Below, one piece after another: positions 44,961-53,261 of a stretch of 64,000 bases of DNA. Origin of the DNA: Collinsella aerofaciens (lineage in GTDB: Bacteria; Actinomycetota; Coriobacteriia; Coriobacteriales; Coriobacteriaceae); NCBI RefSeq assembly GCF_963360655.1, contig NZ_OY725712.1, forward strand, positions 1,178,001 through 1,242,000. Direction: 5' to 3'. The notes beneath the pieces are model-generated. The model was not told the DNA's origin. It saw only the letters and a program-made list of their open reading frames with translations, and ran no database searches. The position numbers and the translations under genes were made by a program. Position 1 is the stretch's first letter; each line of letters starts with the position of its first letter.

Positions 44961-45107
44961 TTGCCCGGCGTGGGCGGGGAGCGGCGCGTAATTAAGTTTA
45001 TCGCGAGTTCCGCACGCAAAGGAAAGCACTTAATGTGCTTTCCGTCTTGCGCAGGACTGTAGAGCAGGAAACTTAATTACGCGCCGCTCCCCGCCCACGC
45101 CGGGCAA
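44961..45107. repeat. 147-bp palindromic element with 39-bp perfect arms
   Basis: Arms 44961-44999 and 45069-45107 are perfect reverse complements (GCCCGGCGTGGGCGGGGAGC ... at the left edge). The 69-nt centre carries its own hairpin GGAAAGCAC-TTAAT-GTGCTTTCC (about 45014-45036) and GCAA/TTGC pairs. It fits a cruciform-forming, MITE-like element sitting between two divergent genes, ending 8 bp before the -35 box of the ABC operon. No ORF inside. Confidence 0.8.
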
Positions 45108-45115
45108 CCTCTCCC

Positions 45116-45144
45116 TTGTACTTTATCAAGGTAGAGTGTATGAT
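45116..45144 (+). promoter_or_regulatory. Promoter of the amino-acid ABC operon
   Basis: TTGTAC (45116-45121), 17-bp spacer, TATGAT (45139-45144), 56 bp before the start codon. Confidence 0.6.
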
Positions 45145-45200
45145 TCTGGACGTTACACGACTCACTTTACTTAACTAAAGTGCCATCAAGGGGGAATACC

Positions 45201-46061
45201 ATGAACACCGATATGTCTCGTCGTCAGTTTGTTGGTCTAGCCGGCTCGCTCGCCACGGTGCTTGGCCTTGGTCTTGTCGGTTGCGGCGGTGGTGCCGGCA
45301 AGGGCTCCGCTGCTGGCTCTGCCGCGGCCAAGGATGTGAAGGGTGCTGCGGAGTCCAAGAAGCTCGTGGTGGGCTTCGATAAGTCCTATCCTCCGTACGG
45401 CTTTGTGGGCGACGATGGCGAGTACACCGGCTTTGATCTCGATCTGGCCAAGGCTGTTGCCGATAAGCAGGGCTGGGAGGTCAAATACGAGGCCATCGAC
45501 TGGGACGCCAAGGATGCGCTGCTTAACTCGGGCGCCATCAACTGCATCTGGAACGGCTTTACCATGGAGGGCCGTGAGGACGACTACACGTTCTCCGAGC
45601 CGTACATGCTCAACGAGCAGGTGCTGGTGGTCAAGAAGGATGCGGGCATCAAGGGCTGGGACGATCTTGCCGGCAAGACTGTGATTACCCAGACTGATTC
45701 CGCTGCGCAGGACGTGCTTGAGGGTGACCAGAAGGATCTGGCAGCGACGTTTGCCACGCTCGACACGATCGGCGAGTACAACACGGCCTTTATGCAGCTC
45801 GAGAGCGGCGCGGTCGATGCCGTGGCGTGCGACCTTTCGATTGCCCAGTATCAGCTTGCCGCCAAGCCCGATGCCTATACGCAGCTTGATGAGCCGCTGT
45901 CCAGCGAGCACTACGCCGTTGGCTTTAAGAAGGGCGACACCAAGTCGGCCGATGCTGTAGCCGAGTCGCTCAAGGCGCTCTACGAGGACGGCACGGTCAA
46001 GGACCTCTGCGATAAATATTCAAGCTATGGTTTGTCTTTCGATAATTGGGTGCTCAAGTAA
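45201..46061 (+). CDS. Amino-acid ABC transporter substrate-binding lipoprotein
   Basis: 286 aa from ATG 45201, preceded by AAGGGGGAA; the frame upstream to 45180 is rejected. The N-terminus SRRQFVGLAGSLATVLGLGLVGC combines a twin-arginine-like pair with a lipobox. The mature part is a type 3 solute-binding fold: VVGFDKSYPPYGF, YTGFDLDLAKAVADK, DWDAKDALLNSGAINCIWNGFTM and GREDDYTFSEPYM, the signature of polar amino-acid receptors such as those for cystine, Gln or His. First gene of a three-gene operon; it overlaps the permease start by one base. Confidence 0.93.
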   Translation: MNTDMSRRQFVGLAGSLATVLGLGLVGCGGGAGKGSAAGSAAAKDVKGAAESKKLVVGFDKSYPPYGFVGDDGEYTGFDLDLAKAVADKQGWEVKYEAIDWDAKDALLNSGAINCIWNGFTMEGREDDYTFSEPYMLNEQVLVVKKDAGIKGWDDLAGKTVITQTDSAAQDVLEGDQKDLAATFATLDTIGEYNTAFMQLESGAVDAVACDLSIAQYQLAAKPDAYTQLDEPLSSEHYAVGFKKGDTKSADAVAESLKALYEDGTVKDLCDKYSSYGLSFDNWVLK

Positions 46062-46714
46062 TGTCTATTCAGGTCATGATGCAGATGCTTGGCCAGGGAT
46101 TCTTGGTCAGTTTGCAGCTGTTTGTGCTGACGCTGCTCGGGTCGATTCCGCTGGGAATTCCCGTGGCGTTTATGCGCATGAGCAAAATCGCGCCGCTTCG
46201 CTGGATTGCGCGCATCTATATCTCGGTCATGCGCGGTACGCCGCTCATGCTGCAGATGTTTGCCATCTACTTTGCCCCGTACTACGTGTTTGGCATTTCG
46301 CTCACGCCCGATTCCAAGTGGACGGCGTGCGTCGTGGCGTTCATCATCAACTACGCCGGTTACTTTGCCGAGATCTATCGCTCGGGCTTGCAGTCCATTC
46401 CGCGCGGTCAATACGAGGCTGCCGAGGTGCTGGGCTATTCGCGCGTGCAGACGTTTCTGTATATCGTGATGCCGCAGGTCGCCAAGCGTATTCTGCCGGC
46501 GATGGGCAACGAGATCATCACGCTGGTCAAGGACACGTCGCTGGCGTTTGCCATTGGCGTGGGCGAGATGTTCTCGACCGCCAAGGCCCTGGTTGCCTCG
46601 CAGGTGAGCATGGTACCGTTTGCGATTGCGGCGCTGATCTACTGGGTTTTCAACTTCGTGGTCGAGATGCTGTTGGGCGCCGCCGAAAAGAAGCTGGACT
46701 ATTATCATGACTAA
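46061..46714 (+). CDS. Amino-acid ABC transporter permease
   Basis: 217 aa; ATG overlaps the preceding stop (TAATG). HisM/GlnP-type permease with about five membrane helices and the EAA loop that contacts the ATPase (GQYEAAEVLGYSRVQTFLYIVMPQ). The N-terminal signature ISVMRGTPLMLQMF is also typical. It presumably acts as a homodimer because no second permease gene is present. The end overlaps the ATPase gene by 8 nt. Confidence 0.93.
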   Translation: MSIQVMMQMLGQGFLVSLQLFVLTLLGSIPLGIPVAFMRMSKIAPLRWIARIYISVMRGTPLMLQMFAIYFAPYYVFGISLTPDSKWTACVVAFIINYAGYFAEIYRSGLQSIPRGQYEAAEVLGYSRVQTFLYIVMPQVAKRILPAMGNEIITLVKDTSLAFAIGVGEMFSTAKALVASQVSMVPFAIAALIYWVFNFVVEMLLGAAEKKLDYYHD

Positions 46715-47471
46715 CTCGGTGATGAAAATCGAAAGCGCTCGCAAGGCGTTTGGCGGCAATGAGGTGCTCAAGGATATCTCGCTCGAGGTCAAGCGTGGCG
46801 AGGTCGTGGCGATTATCGGGCCTTCGGGTGGCGGCAAGTCCACGCTGCTGCGGTGTGCCACGCTGCTCGAGACACTCGGCGGAGGCTCGCTCTCGTTTGG
46901 TGACCTTGCCGTTGCGACGGATGCGGGTTCGGGCGCAGTCTATGCGAAGGGCGATGTGCCCAAGCGGGCACGCTCGCGATTCGGCCTGGTGTTCCAGAAT
47001 TACAACCTGTTCCCGCACTATACCGTGATGAAAAACATCATCGACGCGCCGATCCGCGTGCTTAAGCGCCCGCGCGAACAGGCGGAAGCTCGTGCGCGCG
47101 AGTTGATCGCGCAGATGGGGCTTACGGGCAACGAGAACAAGGTTCCGTGTGAGCTTTCGGGCGGTCAGCAACAGCGTGTGAGTATCGCCCGCGCCTTGGC
47201 GCTCGACCCGGAGATCCTGTTCTTTGACGAGCCGACCTCGGCGCTCGATCCCGAGCTGACGGCCGAGGTGCTGCGTGTCATTAAAGACCTTGCCGCGCAG
47301 AATATGACGATGGTGATTGTGACCCACGCAATGCAGTTTGCGCGCGATGTTGCCGACCGCGTGGTCTTTATGGATGGCGGCCGCATTGTCGAGGAGGGTC
47401 CTGCCGAGCAGGTCATCGACCATCCGCGTGAGCAGCGCACCCGTGAGTTCTTGAGCCGTATCGAGGGATAG
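46707..47471 (+). CDS. Amino-acid ABC transporter ATP-binding protein
   Basis: 254 aa. Nucleotide-binding subunit of the GlnQ/HisP type: Walker A GPSGGGKS, Q-loop VFQNYNLFPHYTV, signature LSGGQQQRVSIARAL, Walker B ILFFDEPTSALDPEL and the switch His in VIVTHAM. A short family insert (AVATDAGSGAVYAKGDVPKR) lies between Walker A and the Q-loop. Translationally coupled to the permease; ends the operon before a terminator. Confidence 0.95.
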   Translation: MTNSVMKIESARKAFGGNEVLKDISLEVKRGEVVAIIGPSGGGKSTLLRCATLLETLGGGSLSFGDLAVATDAGSGAVYAKGDVPKRARSRFGLVFQNYNLFPHYTVMKNIIDAPIRVLKRPREQAEARARELIAQMGLTGNENKVPCELSGGQQQRVSIARALALDPEILFFDEPTSALDPELTAEVLRVIKDLAAQNMTMVIVTHAMQFARDVADRVVFMDGGRIVEEGPAEQVIDHPREQRTREFLSRIEG

Positions 47472-47505
47472 GCTCAGGTATTTACTCAACTATTAATTAA
47501 GGCGA

Positions 47506-47542
47506 AGCCGCCGCAGGTCTTACGGTCTGTGGCGGCTTTTTG
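47506..47542 (+). terminator. Terminator of the ABC operon
   Basis: 11-bp stem AGCCGCCGCAG/CTGTGGCGGCT (47506-47516 with 47527-47537, one G.T pair) and a T-run. Confidence 0.82.
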
Positions 47543-47578
47543 TTTGCATCGACGGGGTTCAATAATCGCCTCACAAGC

Positions 47579-47781
47579 TTGTCTCTTCCTCTCGCCGCCT
47601 GTATTCATACGTGCGCCGAAAGGTATGCATGGACGGTCGCCCGTGAGGGTAGGGTGGTGGCATAGGACATTTGGAGGGTGAGTCGGCTCGGCTGCCGACC
47701 ATGCTGCTCCCGGGATGGCACCGACCGCGAACTCTCCCCGTTGGCGTCGCGCATTGCGCGCGGCCCTGCAAGGAGGTCATC
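47579..47781 (+). promoter_or_regulatory. Candidate promoter and leader of the EF-G-like gene
   Basis: TTGTCT (47579-47584), 17-bp spacer, TATTCA (47602-47607) would start an mRNA with a leader of about 165 nt. The leader is G-rich and holds a small hairpin GTCGG/CCGAC (47682-47699). No riboswitch class recognised. Confidence 0.35.
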
Positions 47782-49857
47782 ATGGGTGCTCCCAAGACCG
47801 GTAACGTAAGGAACGTGGTGCTCGTAGGCCAAGGCGGGGTGGGCAAGACTTCACTCGCCGAGGCCATGCTCCACCTTTCCGGCAAGACCGCCCGCCTGGG
47901 CGGCCACGACGGCACCAAGCCCACGCTCGACTATGACCCCGAAGAGGTCAAGCGTGCATTTTCCATCTCGACGACCATCGCGCCGATCGACTGGAAGGGC
48001 GCGCGCATCAATGTGCTCGATGCCCCGTGCTACCCCGATTTTATCGGCGACGCCTTTGCCGCGATGAGCGTCTGCGAGACGGCTCTGTTTGTGGTCGACG
48101 CCGAGGCCGGCCCACAGCCTACGACGGTTAAGCTCTGGTATGCCGCCGAGGACCTGCGTCTGGCGCGTGCGGTGTTCGTAAACCGCCTGTCGCGCTCCGA
48201 GGCCAGCTTTGCGACCACGATGGACCTGCTGCAAGAGCGCTTTGGCACGCGCCTGGGCGCCGTGACCCTTCCCTGGGGCGAGGGCGAGGACTTTGACGGC
48301 ATCATCGACCTGGTGCGCATGAAGGCGCGCCATTGCAACGGCACCGAAGCCGTTGAGTCGGAGATTCCCGAGGAGTATCGTGCCCAGGCCGAGGAGGCCC
48401 ATGACCATCTGTGCGAGTTGGTGGCCGAGGCCGACGATGAGCTGATGATGAAGTACCTGGAAGGCGAGGAGACGCTGACGCAGGAGGAGCTTGAGGGCCT
48501 GCTGTCGAAGGCGATCGCCGAGCGCATCTTTGTGCCGGTCTTTGCGGGCGATTGCATTAAGGAGCAGGGCGTCAACTCGCTGATGGACGACATCGCGACG
48601 TACTTTCCGGCGCCGACCGACTACGGCGAGATGCCGCTCATCGACGGTGATTCGCTCAAAATCTCGAGCGACGATGACCGTCCGGTGGCGTTTGTGTTTA
48701 AGACCCTGGCCGATCCGCAGCAGGGTCGCATCAGCTTTATCAAGGTGCTGACGGGTACGCTTGAGCCGGGTCTTGAGCTGATCAACGCGCGTACCCGCAA
48801 GGGCGACCGTCTGGCTCACCTGTATGTGATGTGCGGCCGCGATATGACCGAGGTCGGTCACGCCTATGCCGGCGACATCATCGTGGCGCCCAAGCTGGCT
48901 GCCGAGACGGGCGACACGCTCTCGATTACCGGTAAGGTCGAGGCCGCGGCGTTTAAGTTCCCCAACTCGCAGTACCGCATTGCCATCGAGGCCGAGAATC
49001 GCGGCGACGAAGAGAAGCTCTACACGTTTATCGAGAAGGCCTGCAAGGCCGATCCGACCATGAGCATCGACCGCGACGAGGAGACCGGCCAGACCATTAT
49101 CTCCGCCGTTGGTGAGGCGCAGGTTTCGGTGCTGCTCAACCGTTTGGAGGATCGCACCAAAGTCGTGGCCAAGAGCGTGCCGATCCGCATTCCGTATCGC
49201 GAGACCATTCGCCGTACGGCAAGTGCCCAGGGCCGCCATAAGAAGCAGACCGGCGGCGCCGGTCAGTACGGCGACTGCTGGCTGCGCGTGGAGCCGCTCA
49301 TTGGGCCCGACGGCACGAGCGATGGCTATGAGTTTGTGGACGAGGTCGTGGGCGGCCGTATTCCGCGCTCGCTGATCCCCGCCGTGGACAAGGGTGTCCA
49401 GGAGACCATGAAGGACGGCATCATTGCCGGCTACCCGCTCACGGGCATTCGCGTGGCTGTGTACGACGGCTCGTATCACAGCGTCGACTCCAACGAGATG
49501 GCGTTCCGCGCGGCAGCTCGCATCGGCCTGCGCAAGGCATGTGCCGATGCCGACCCGGTGGTGCTGGAGCCCATCGAGGAAATCACGGTGACCATCCCCG
49601 AGAGCTACGCCGGCGCTGTGATGGGCGACATCTCGGCATCGCGCGGTCGCGTGACGGGCATGGAGACCGATGAGCGCGGCGATACCGTGGTTATTGCCCA
49701 GGCGCCGCTGGCAGAGCTGACGGATTATTCGACGCGCCTGCGCTCTATCACGCGCGGCACGGGTGACTTTACCATGAAGCCCGCAGGCTATGAGCAGGTG
49801 CCTTATGACGTTCAGGCCAAGCTGGTCGAGCGCTATGAGGAGGGCCGCGCCAAGTAG
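47782..49857 (+). CDS. Elongation factor G-like GTPase (EF-G paralogue)
   Basis: 691 aa; AAGGAGG at 47770 selects ATG 47782 over the long upstream frame. Domain order as in EF-G: GTPase (1-270), domain II, III, IV (GGRIPRSLIPAVDKGVQETM) and V (YAGAVMGDISASRGRVTGME). The nucleotide motifs depart from canonical EF-G: P-loop GQGGVGKTS instead of AHIDAGKTT, switch I lacking the ERGITI block, G3 DAPCYPDF rather than DTPGHVDF, and G4 NRLS rather than NKMD. This matches the actinobacterial EF-G-like paralogues, whose ribosome-stimulated GTPase activity is reported weak or absent in mycobacteria. Monocistronic; function unclear, perhaps ribosome recycling or stress. Confidence 0.88.
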   Translation: MGAPKTGNVRNVVLVGQGGVGKTSLAEAMLHLSGKTARLGGHDGTKPTLDYDPEEVKRAFSISTTIAPIDWKGARINVLDAPCYPDFIGDAFAAMSVCETALFVVDAEAGPQPTTVKLWYAAEDLRLARAVFVNRLSRSEASFATTMDLLQERFGTRLGAVTLPWGEGEDFDGIIDLVRMKARHCNGTEAVESEIPEEYRAQAEEAHDHLCELVAEADDELMMKYLEGEETLTQEELEGLLSKAIAERIFVPVFAGDCIKEQGVNSLMDDIATYFPAPTDYGEMPLIDGDSLKISSDDDRPVAFVFKTLADPQQGRISFIKVLTGTLEPGLELINARTRKGDRLAHLYVMCGRDMTEVGHAYAGDIIVAPKLAAETGDTLSITGKVEAAAFKFPNSQYRIAIEAENRGDEEKLYTFIEKACKADPTMSIDRDEETGQTIISAVGEAQVSVLLNRLEDRTKVVAKSVPIRIPYRETIRRTASAQGRHKKQTGGAGQYGDCWLRVEPLIGPDGTSDGYEFVDEVVGGRIPRSLIPAVDKGVQETMKDGIIAGYPLTGIRVAVYDGSYHSVDSNEMAFRAAARIGLRKACADADPVVLEPIEEITVTIPESYAGAVMGDISASRGRVTGMETDERGDTVVIAQAPLAELTDYSTRLRSITRGTGDFTMKPAGYEQVPYDVQAKLVERYEEGRAK

Positions 49858-49893
49858 CACGTGATTTTGTCTGCAATGTAGGTGCTGACGAAA

Positions 49894-49926
49894 GGGCCGC
49901 CCTGGGTAACCGGGGCGGCTCTTTTT
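49894..49926 (+). terminator. Terminator of the EF-G-like gene
   Basis: GC-rich hairpin GCCGCCC/GGGCGGC (49896-49902 with 49913-49919) followed by CTTTTT. Confidence 0.75.
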
Positions 49927-49945
49927 GATTTCAAGACTTTAGTCC

Positions 49946-49991
49946 GCTGGCCGCGCAGCGGCCAGCTTTAAACCACCCGCTACGCGGGTGG
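49946..49991. mobile_element. Left-end hairpins of the IS200-type element
   Basis: Two perfect hairpins in tandem: GCTGGCCGC-GCA-GCGGCCAGC (49946-49966) and CCACCCGC-TAC-GCGGGTGG (49973-49991). IS200/IS605 elements carry subterminal hairpins instead of terminal inverted repeats. The right-end hairpin shares the AACCACCC start. Confidence 0.6.
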
Positions 49992-50078
49992 AGACAAACG
50001 GCTTTACAAAGCCACCCCTCCGACCGATATTGACGATTGTTCAGGCCGTCAAGAATTCGAGTCGAAGGGGTGGTCGCC

Positions 50079-50537
50079 ATGGCCCAGAAGGCCTACAGCC
50101 TTTCCCACACGAAGTGGATGTGCAAGTACCACATCGTGTTCACGCCGAAGTATAGGCGCAAAGTGATCTACAACCAAATCAGGAGCGACATAGGGGAGAT
50201 CCTCAGGAAGCTGTGCGAGTACAAGGGGATCGAGATAATCGAGGGGCACCTGATGCCCGACCACGTGCACGTGCTGCTGGCGATCCCGCCGAAGTACAGC
50301 GTCGCGAGCGTCATGGGCTACCTGAAGGGGAAGAGCTCGCTGATGATATTCGACAGGCACGCCAACCTCAAGTACAAGTTCGGCAACAGGAAGTTCTGGG
50401 CGGAGGGCTACTACGTGTCCACCGTCGGCCTGAACGAGGCGACGATCGCCAAGTACATCAGGGAGCAGGAGTCCCACGACATCGCGCTGGACAAGCTGAG
50501 CGTGAAGGAGTACGAGGACCCCTTCAAGAGGGGGTGA
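50079..50537 (+). CDS. tnpA: IS200/IS605-family transposase TnpA (Y1 HUH)
   Basis: 152 aa from ATG 50079 with AAGGGG upstream. Single-strand transposase: HUH metal motif H62-V-H64 in MPDHVHVLL and the nucleophile Tyr126 in AKYIREQ. Residues WMCKYHIVFTPKYRRKVIY and EGYYVSTVG are family blocks. Full length for IS200-type TnpA, so potentially active. It uses AGG and ATA codons often, whereas neighbouring genes use CGC/CGT and ATC, a sign of recent acquisition. No tnpB accompanies it. Confidence 0.95.
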   Translation: MAQKAYSLSHTKWMCKYHIVFTPKYRRKVIYNQIRSDIGEILRKLCEYKGIEIIEGHLMPDHVHVLLAIPPKYSVASVMGYLKGKSSLMIFDRHANLKYKFGNRKFWAEGYYVSTVGLNEATIAKYIREQESHDIALDKLSVKEYEDPFKRG

Positions 50538-50589
50538 TGCTGCCGGTTCGACCGGCGCGCCACGGGTCAAGATGCACTAGGCCTGGACG

Positions 50590-50672
50590 AAGTCCGGGCC
50601 CGCGCCTTTAGACGCGAGCCCGGGGCCCGTGGGTTATACCCTAAGAGCAAACCACCCTTTTTAAGGGTGGTT
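50590..50672. mobile_element. Right end of the IS200-type element
   Basis: A GC-rich fold around GTCCGGGCCCGCG...CGCGAGCCCGG (50591-50624) and a terminal hairpin AACCACCCTT-TTT-AAGGGTGGTT (50650-50672). The element would then span roughly 49.94-50.67 kb; exact ends need an empty-site comparison. Confidence 0.5.
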
Positions 50673-50732
50673 CTGATTCCTTGGGGGCGGAGGAAAACGG
50701 ATCATTTAGGCTTTGGGGCAGCTTGGTCGGTC

Positions 50733-51716
50733 CTAGTCTCCCGAGGCCTGATTGCGGCCGGTGGTGTAGTCGATCTGCACGTGCGGCTGCAGGTTGTAGC
50801 AATATACGTGGAAGCAGAGGGTCTTGCCGTGGTCCTCGACCGATTGCGCCTCAAGGCGCATGCCACGGCAGACAAGTTCCTCTTCGTTATACATAGGCGT
50901 GACGCGGTAGAGCACATGGTTGCCCGTATCGCGAATATAGTTGAGAATCTGCTCTTCAAACGGCAGCATGCCCGTCTCGTTGAGATAGCGCGTGCCGGTG
51001 AGGAGATTCTTGCGGTTGGCGTTTTCGCCGCAGAGCGACCAGGCGATAAGGTGGCAGCGGTTGTAGAGGCTCTGGCCCGGAATAAAGTCGTAGCGCTGCT
51101 GGTGCCAACCGGCAGGATGGATGCGCGAGATATCGCCGCGCTTTCCCTGTCCGAGCGACTCGGGGCCTACACAGGCGAGCGCCTTGCGAGTGCGACCCAG
51201 GCTGTCGAGCTTGGAGAATTTCTTAAAGCAGCCCTCTTCGGTGGCGCGATCGTATTCATCGAGTGTGAATGACGGCGTGCCGAGCGGGTGCGTGCTGTCG
51301 GCGCGAAGGGCAACGTAGGGGTTGCCGGCGTAGTCGGGAATGCTGCTGAGATAAACACCGCGGGCGCGGTTGAGGTCGGGGTTTTCGACCTCGTCGATGG
51401 GGGTGGCGGCACTGCCCGCGGAAACGTCGTCATCGGTGTCGGTCGCGGCGGAATCGGAGCCATCGCCGGAGTCCTGGCTGTTTTGAGGGTCCGCCGCGCT
51501 CGCCGTTCCCGATTCGAGCCGAGCGACCAGGTCTGCCTCGTCGTCGGTGCGGCTGGGACTCTCGTTTTGTTTTTCGGCCAGAGCCGCCGCCTGCTCATCG
51601 CCTTGCGGCGACAGCAACTTGGGCGCTCCGTCGAGCGATCCCGTAAACAGCGCAAACCCCAGCACCACGGCGGTGCCGATGGAAAGTGCTTGCTTGTAGG
51701 CGGGCTTGCGCGACAT
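50733..51716 (-). CDS. Secreted or membrane-anchored DNA/RNA non-specific endonuclease
   Basis: 327 aa, AGGAG before the ATG. N-terminal hydrophobic segment (about 10-28) acts as signal or anchor; residues 35-115 are an acidic Ser/Asp/Ala linker; the catalytic domain is C-terminal. The active-site stretch SLYNRCHLIAWSLCG corresponds to the DRGH-type His motif (here NRCH), followed by the metal Asn region ENANRKNLLTGTRYLNETGM and the closing block GNHVLYRVTPMY. Resembles EndA/streptodornase-like nucleases that degrade extracellular DNA or process incoming DNA. Monocistronic next to the IS200 element; no competence genes in the window. Confidence 0.85.
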   Translation of the reverse strand: MSRKPAYKQALSIGTAVVLGFALFTGSLDGAPKLLSPQGDEQAAALAEKQNESPSRTDDEADLVARLESGTASAADPQNSQDSGDGSDSAATDTDDDVSAGSAATPIDEVENPDLNRARGVYLSSIPDYAGNPYVALRADSTHPLGTPSFTLDEYDRATEEGCFKKFSKLDSLGRTRKALACVGPESLGQGKRGDISRIHPAGWHQQRYDFIPGQSLYNRCHLIAWSLCGENANRKNLLTGTRYLNETGMLPFEEQILNYIRDTGNHVLYRVTPMYNEEELVCRGMRLEAQSVEDHGKTLCFHVYCYNLQPHVQIDYTTGRNQASGD

Positions 51717-51835
51717 TGAGGCTCCTGGATGGACGGTTGGGAATCTACCAGTCTAGCAGGAGCCGGCAAGGGCCGTTCTGTCGAACAAATACTTAAGATT
51801 TGAGACAAACGCTACTGATTCATTTGTCCCGCGGT

Positions 51836-52846
51836 CTAGATCGAGGTGGAGTCGAGCCAGTTGAGCTTGCACTCGAGAATGCGCTGCTCGCCGGGTTCGC
51901 TGCTTCCGTCAAGTAGGGCGAGCAGCATCTCGGCTGCTTCGCGACCTTCTTGGTCGACGGGCTCGATGATGGTGGAGACGGTCGGTGTGGTGAGATTAGT
52001 CCAGTCTTCGCAGTTGAGTCCCAAAAGGCCGATTTGCTGCGGAAGCAGATGGGCCATTGGCTGGAGGGCCTTGTAGACACGGGGAAGTGCCCACTGATTT
52101 TGCACGAAGATAAGGGTTCGCTTGGCGGGATTGAACTTGAATTTAAAGTATTCAGTGAGCTCGTTGATTGACGGCTTGTTGTGATCGATGGGAATCGCTT
52201 TGTAGAGCTGCCCGTTCGCTGCCAGCGCCTCGGCATACCCCTGAAAACGCTCCATGCGGGTGCGCATTTCGGTCATGTTGGCGGCAATGGAAAAGAAATC
52301 TTCGTAGCCGGCGTCGAGGAGTGCCTGTGTGGCGTTGTACACGCCGTCGTAAAGGTTGGTTTTGATCCAGCTGGTACCTGGGCTATAGATGGCCGCATCG
52401 AAAAAGACGACCGGCTTGCCGGCGCGTCTAATGCGGTCATGCACGGCTTTGAAGTTTGCCGTGGGCTGGATGATAAAGCCATCGACGCCCAGCGAGAGCA
52501 TCTTGTCGACGTACATGAGCTCGGTCTCGGGGTTAAAGTTGCTCGTGCAAACGACCGTCTGGTAGCCCGCGGGGAGCATGACCTGCTCCATGCCATTGAG
52601 AACGAGCCCCGCCCATTTGTTGGTGTTATCCAAAATGATGATGGCAATGACGTGGGTTTGCTTGCCGGTGAGCGTCTGCGCTTGGGCGTTGGGAACGTAT
52701 CCGAGTTCCTTAATGACGCGCGCGATTTTGTTCTGCGTCTTCTCGCTAAGCTTTTCTCGTTTGTCGTTGAGGTAATACGAGACGCTTGCCGTCGAGGTTC
52801 CCGCCTCTCGAGCGACGTCTGCGATCGTAACGCGCTGTTTTGCCAC
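51836..52846 (-). CDS. LacI-family transcriptional regulator of the adjacent PTS operon
   Basis: 336 aa. GTG 52846 is taken as start because GGAAGGAG lies 5 bp before it; the frame to 52882 precedes that site. Helix-turn-helix VTIADVAREAGTSTASVSYYLN (residues 5-27), hinge NKIARVIKELGYVPNAQAQTL, then a periplasmic-binding-protein-like sensor domain (GVDGFIIQPTANF, KPVVFFDAAIY). Divergent from the PTS operon and facing two CG-centred palindromes, so it most likely represses that operon until its sugar or sugar phosphate binds. Confidence 0.92.
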   Translation of the reverse strand: MAKQRVTIADVAREAGTSTASVSYYLNDKREKLSEKTQNKIARVIKELGYVPNAQAQTLTGKQTHVIAIIILDNTNKWAGLVLNGMEQVMLPAGYQTVVCTSNFNPETELMYVDKMLSLGVDGFIIQPTANFKAVHDRIRRAGKPVVFFDAAIYSPGTSWIKTNLYDGVYNATQALLDAGYEDFFSIAANMTEMRTRMERFQGYAEALAANGQLYKAIPIDHNKPSINELTEYFKFKFNPAKRTLIFVQNQWALPRVYKALQPMAHLLPQQIGLLGLNCEDWTNLTTPTVSTIIEPVDQEGREAAEMLLALLDGSSEPGEQRILECKLNWLDSTSI

Positions 52847-53261
52847 AGCGACTCCTTCCGACAGATGAGCATTTTCCAACATGATGACTTTGAGTCTTGG
52901 TGAAGGATACGCTTCGGTGAGCGGCTTTTTCCTTTCATATGAGTATGCAACAAATGCGGCATACGGGTGGGGTCGAAATTTGTGACCGGCATGCGCATCT
53001 GCCGTCTACCGAGAAAATCAAATACTTCTTGACTTTTGTAATCGAGGGCAAAATCGCAGGATTCATTTTTGGTTAAACGCATAACTAAATCGCATAACCA
53101 ACGCTCTGACCTGCGCGTTTACCGAAATAAGCTGGCATTAAGAAAAACGAGCACCTATATTGTTCTTGTCGAAAAGACAGCAAGTCCAAACGGCAGGGGA
53201 TGCTCCGGAGGCCTCCGCAAACGGTGTCTTGCGCACGCAACTCTATGAAAAGAGGGAAGCA
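52847..53261. promoter_or_regulatory. Divergent regulatory region of the LacI gene and PTS operon
   Basis: 415 bases without a gene. Contains the tandem operator candidates at 53069-53101 and a long leader to the first PTS gene. TATATT at 53156 is a weak -10 candidate; no full promoter could be assigned. Confidence 0.5.
53069..53101. promoter_or_regulatory. Tandem LacI-type operator candidates
   Basis: GTTA-AACGCA-TAAC (53072-53085) is a CG-centred palindrome of LacI type, and the close relative CTAAATCGCATAAC follows (53086-53099). The pair is enclosed by TTGGTTA (53069) and TAACCAA (53095-53101). Confidence 0.55.

Noticed and set aside
47851-49860. 669-codon open frame on the minus strand
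   Set aside because: Antisense shadow of the EF-G-like gene caused by GC-rich codon bias.
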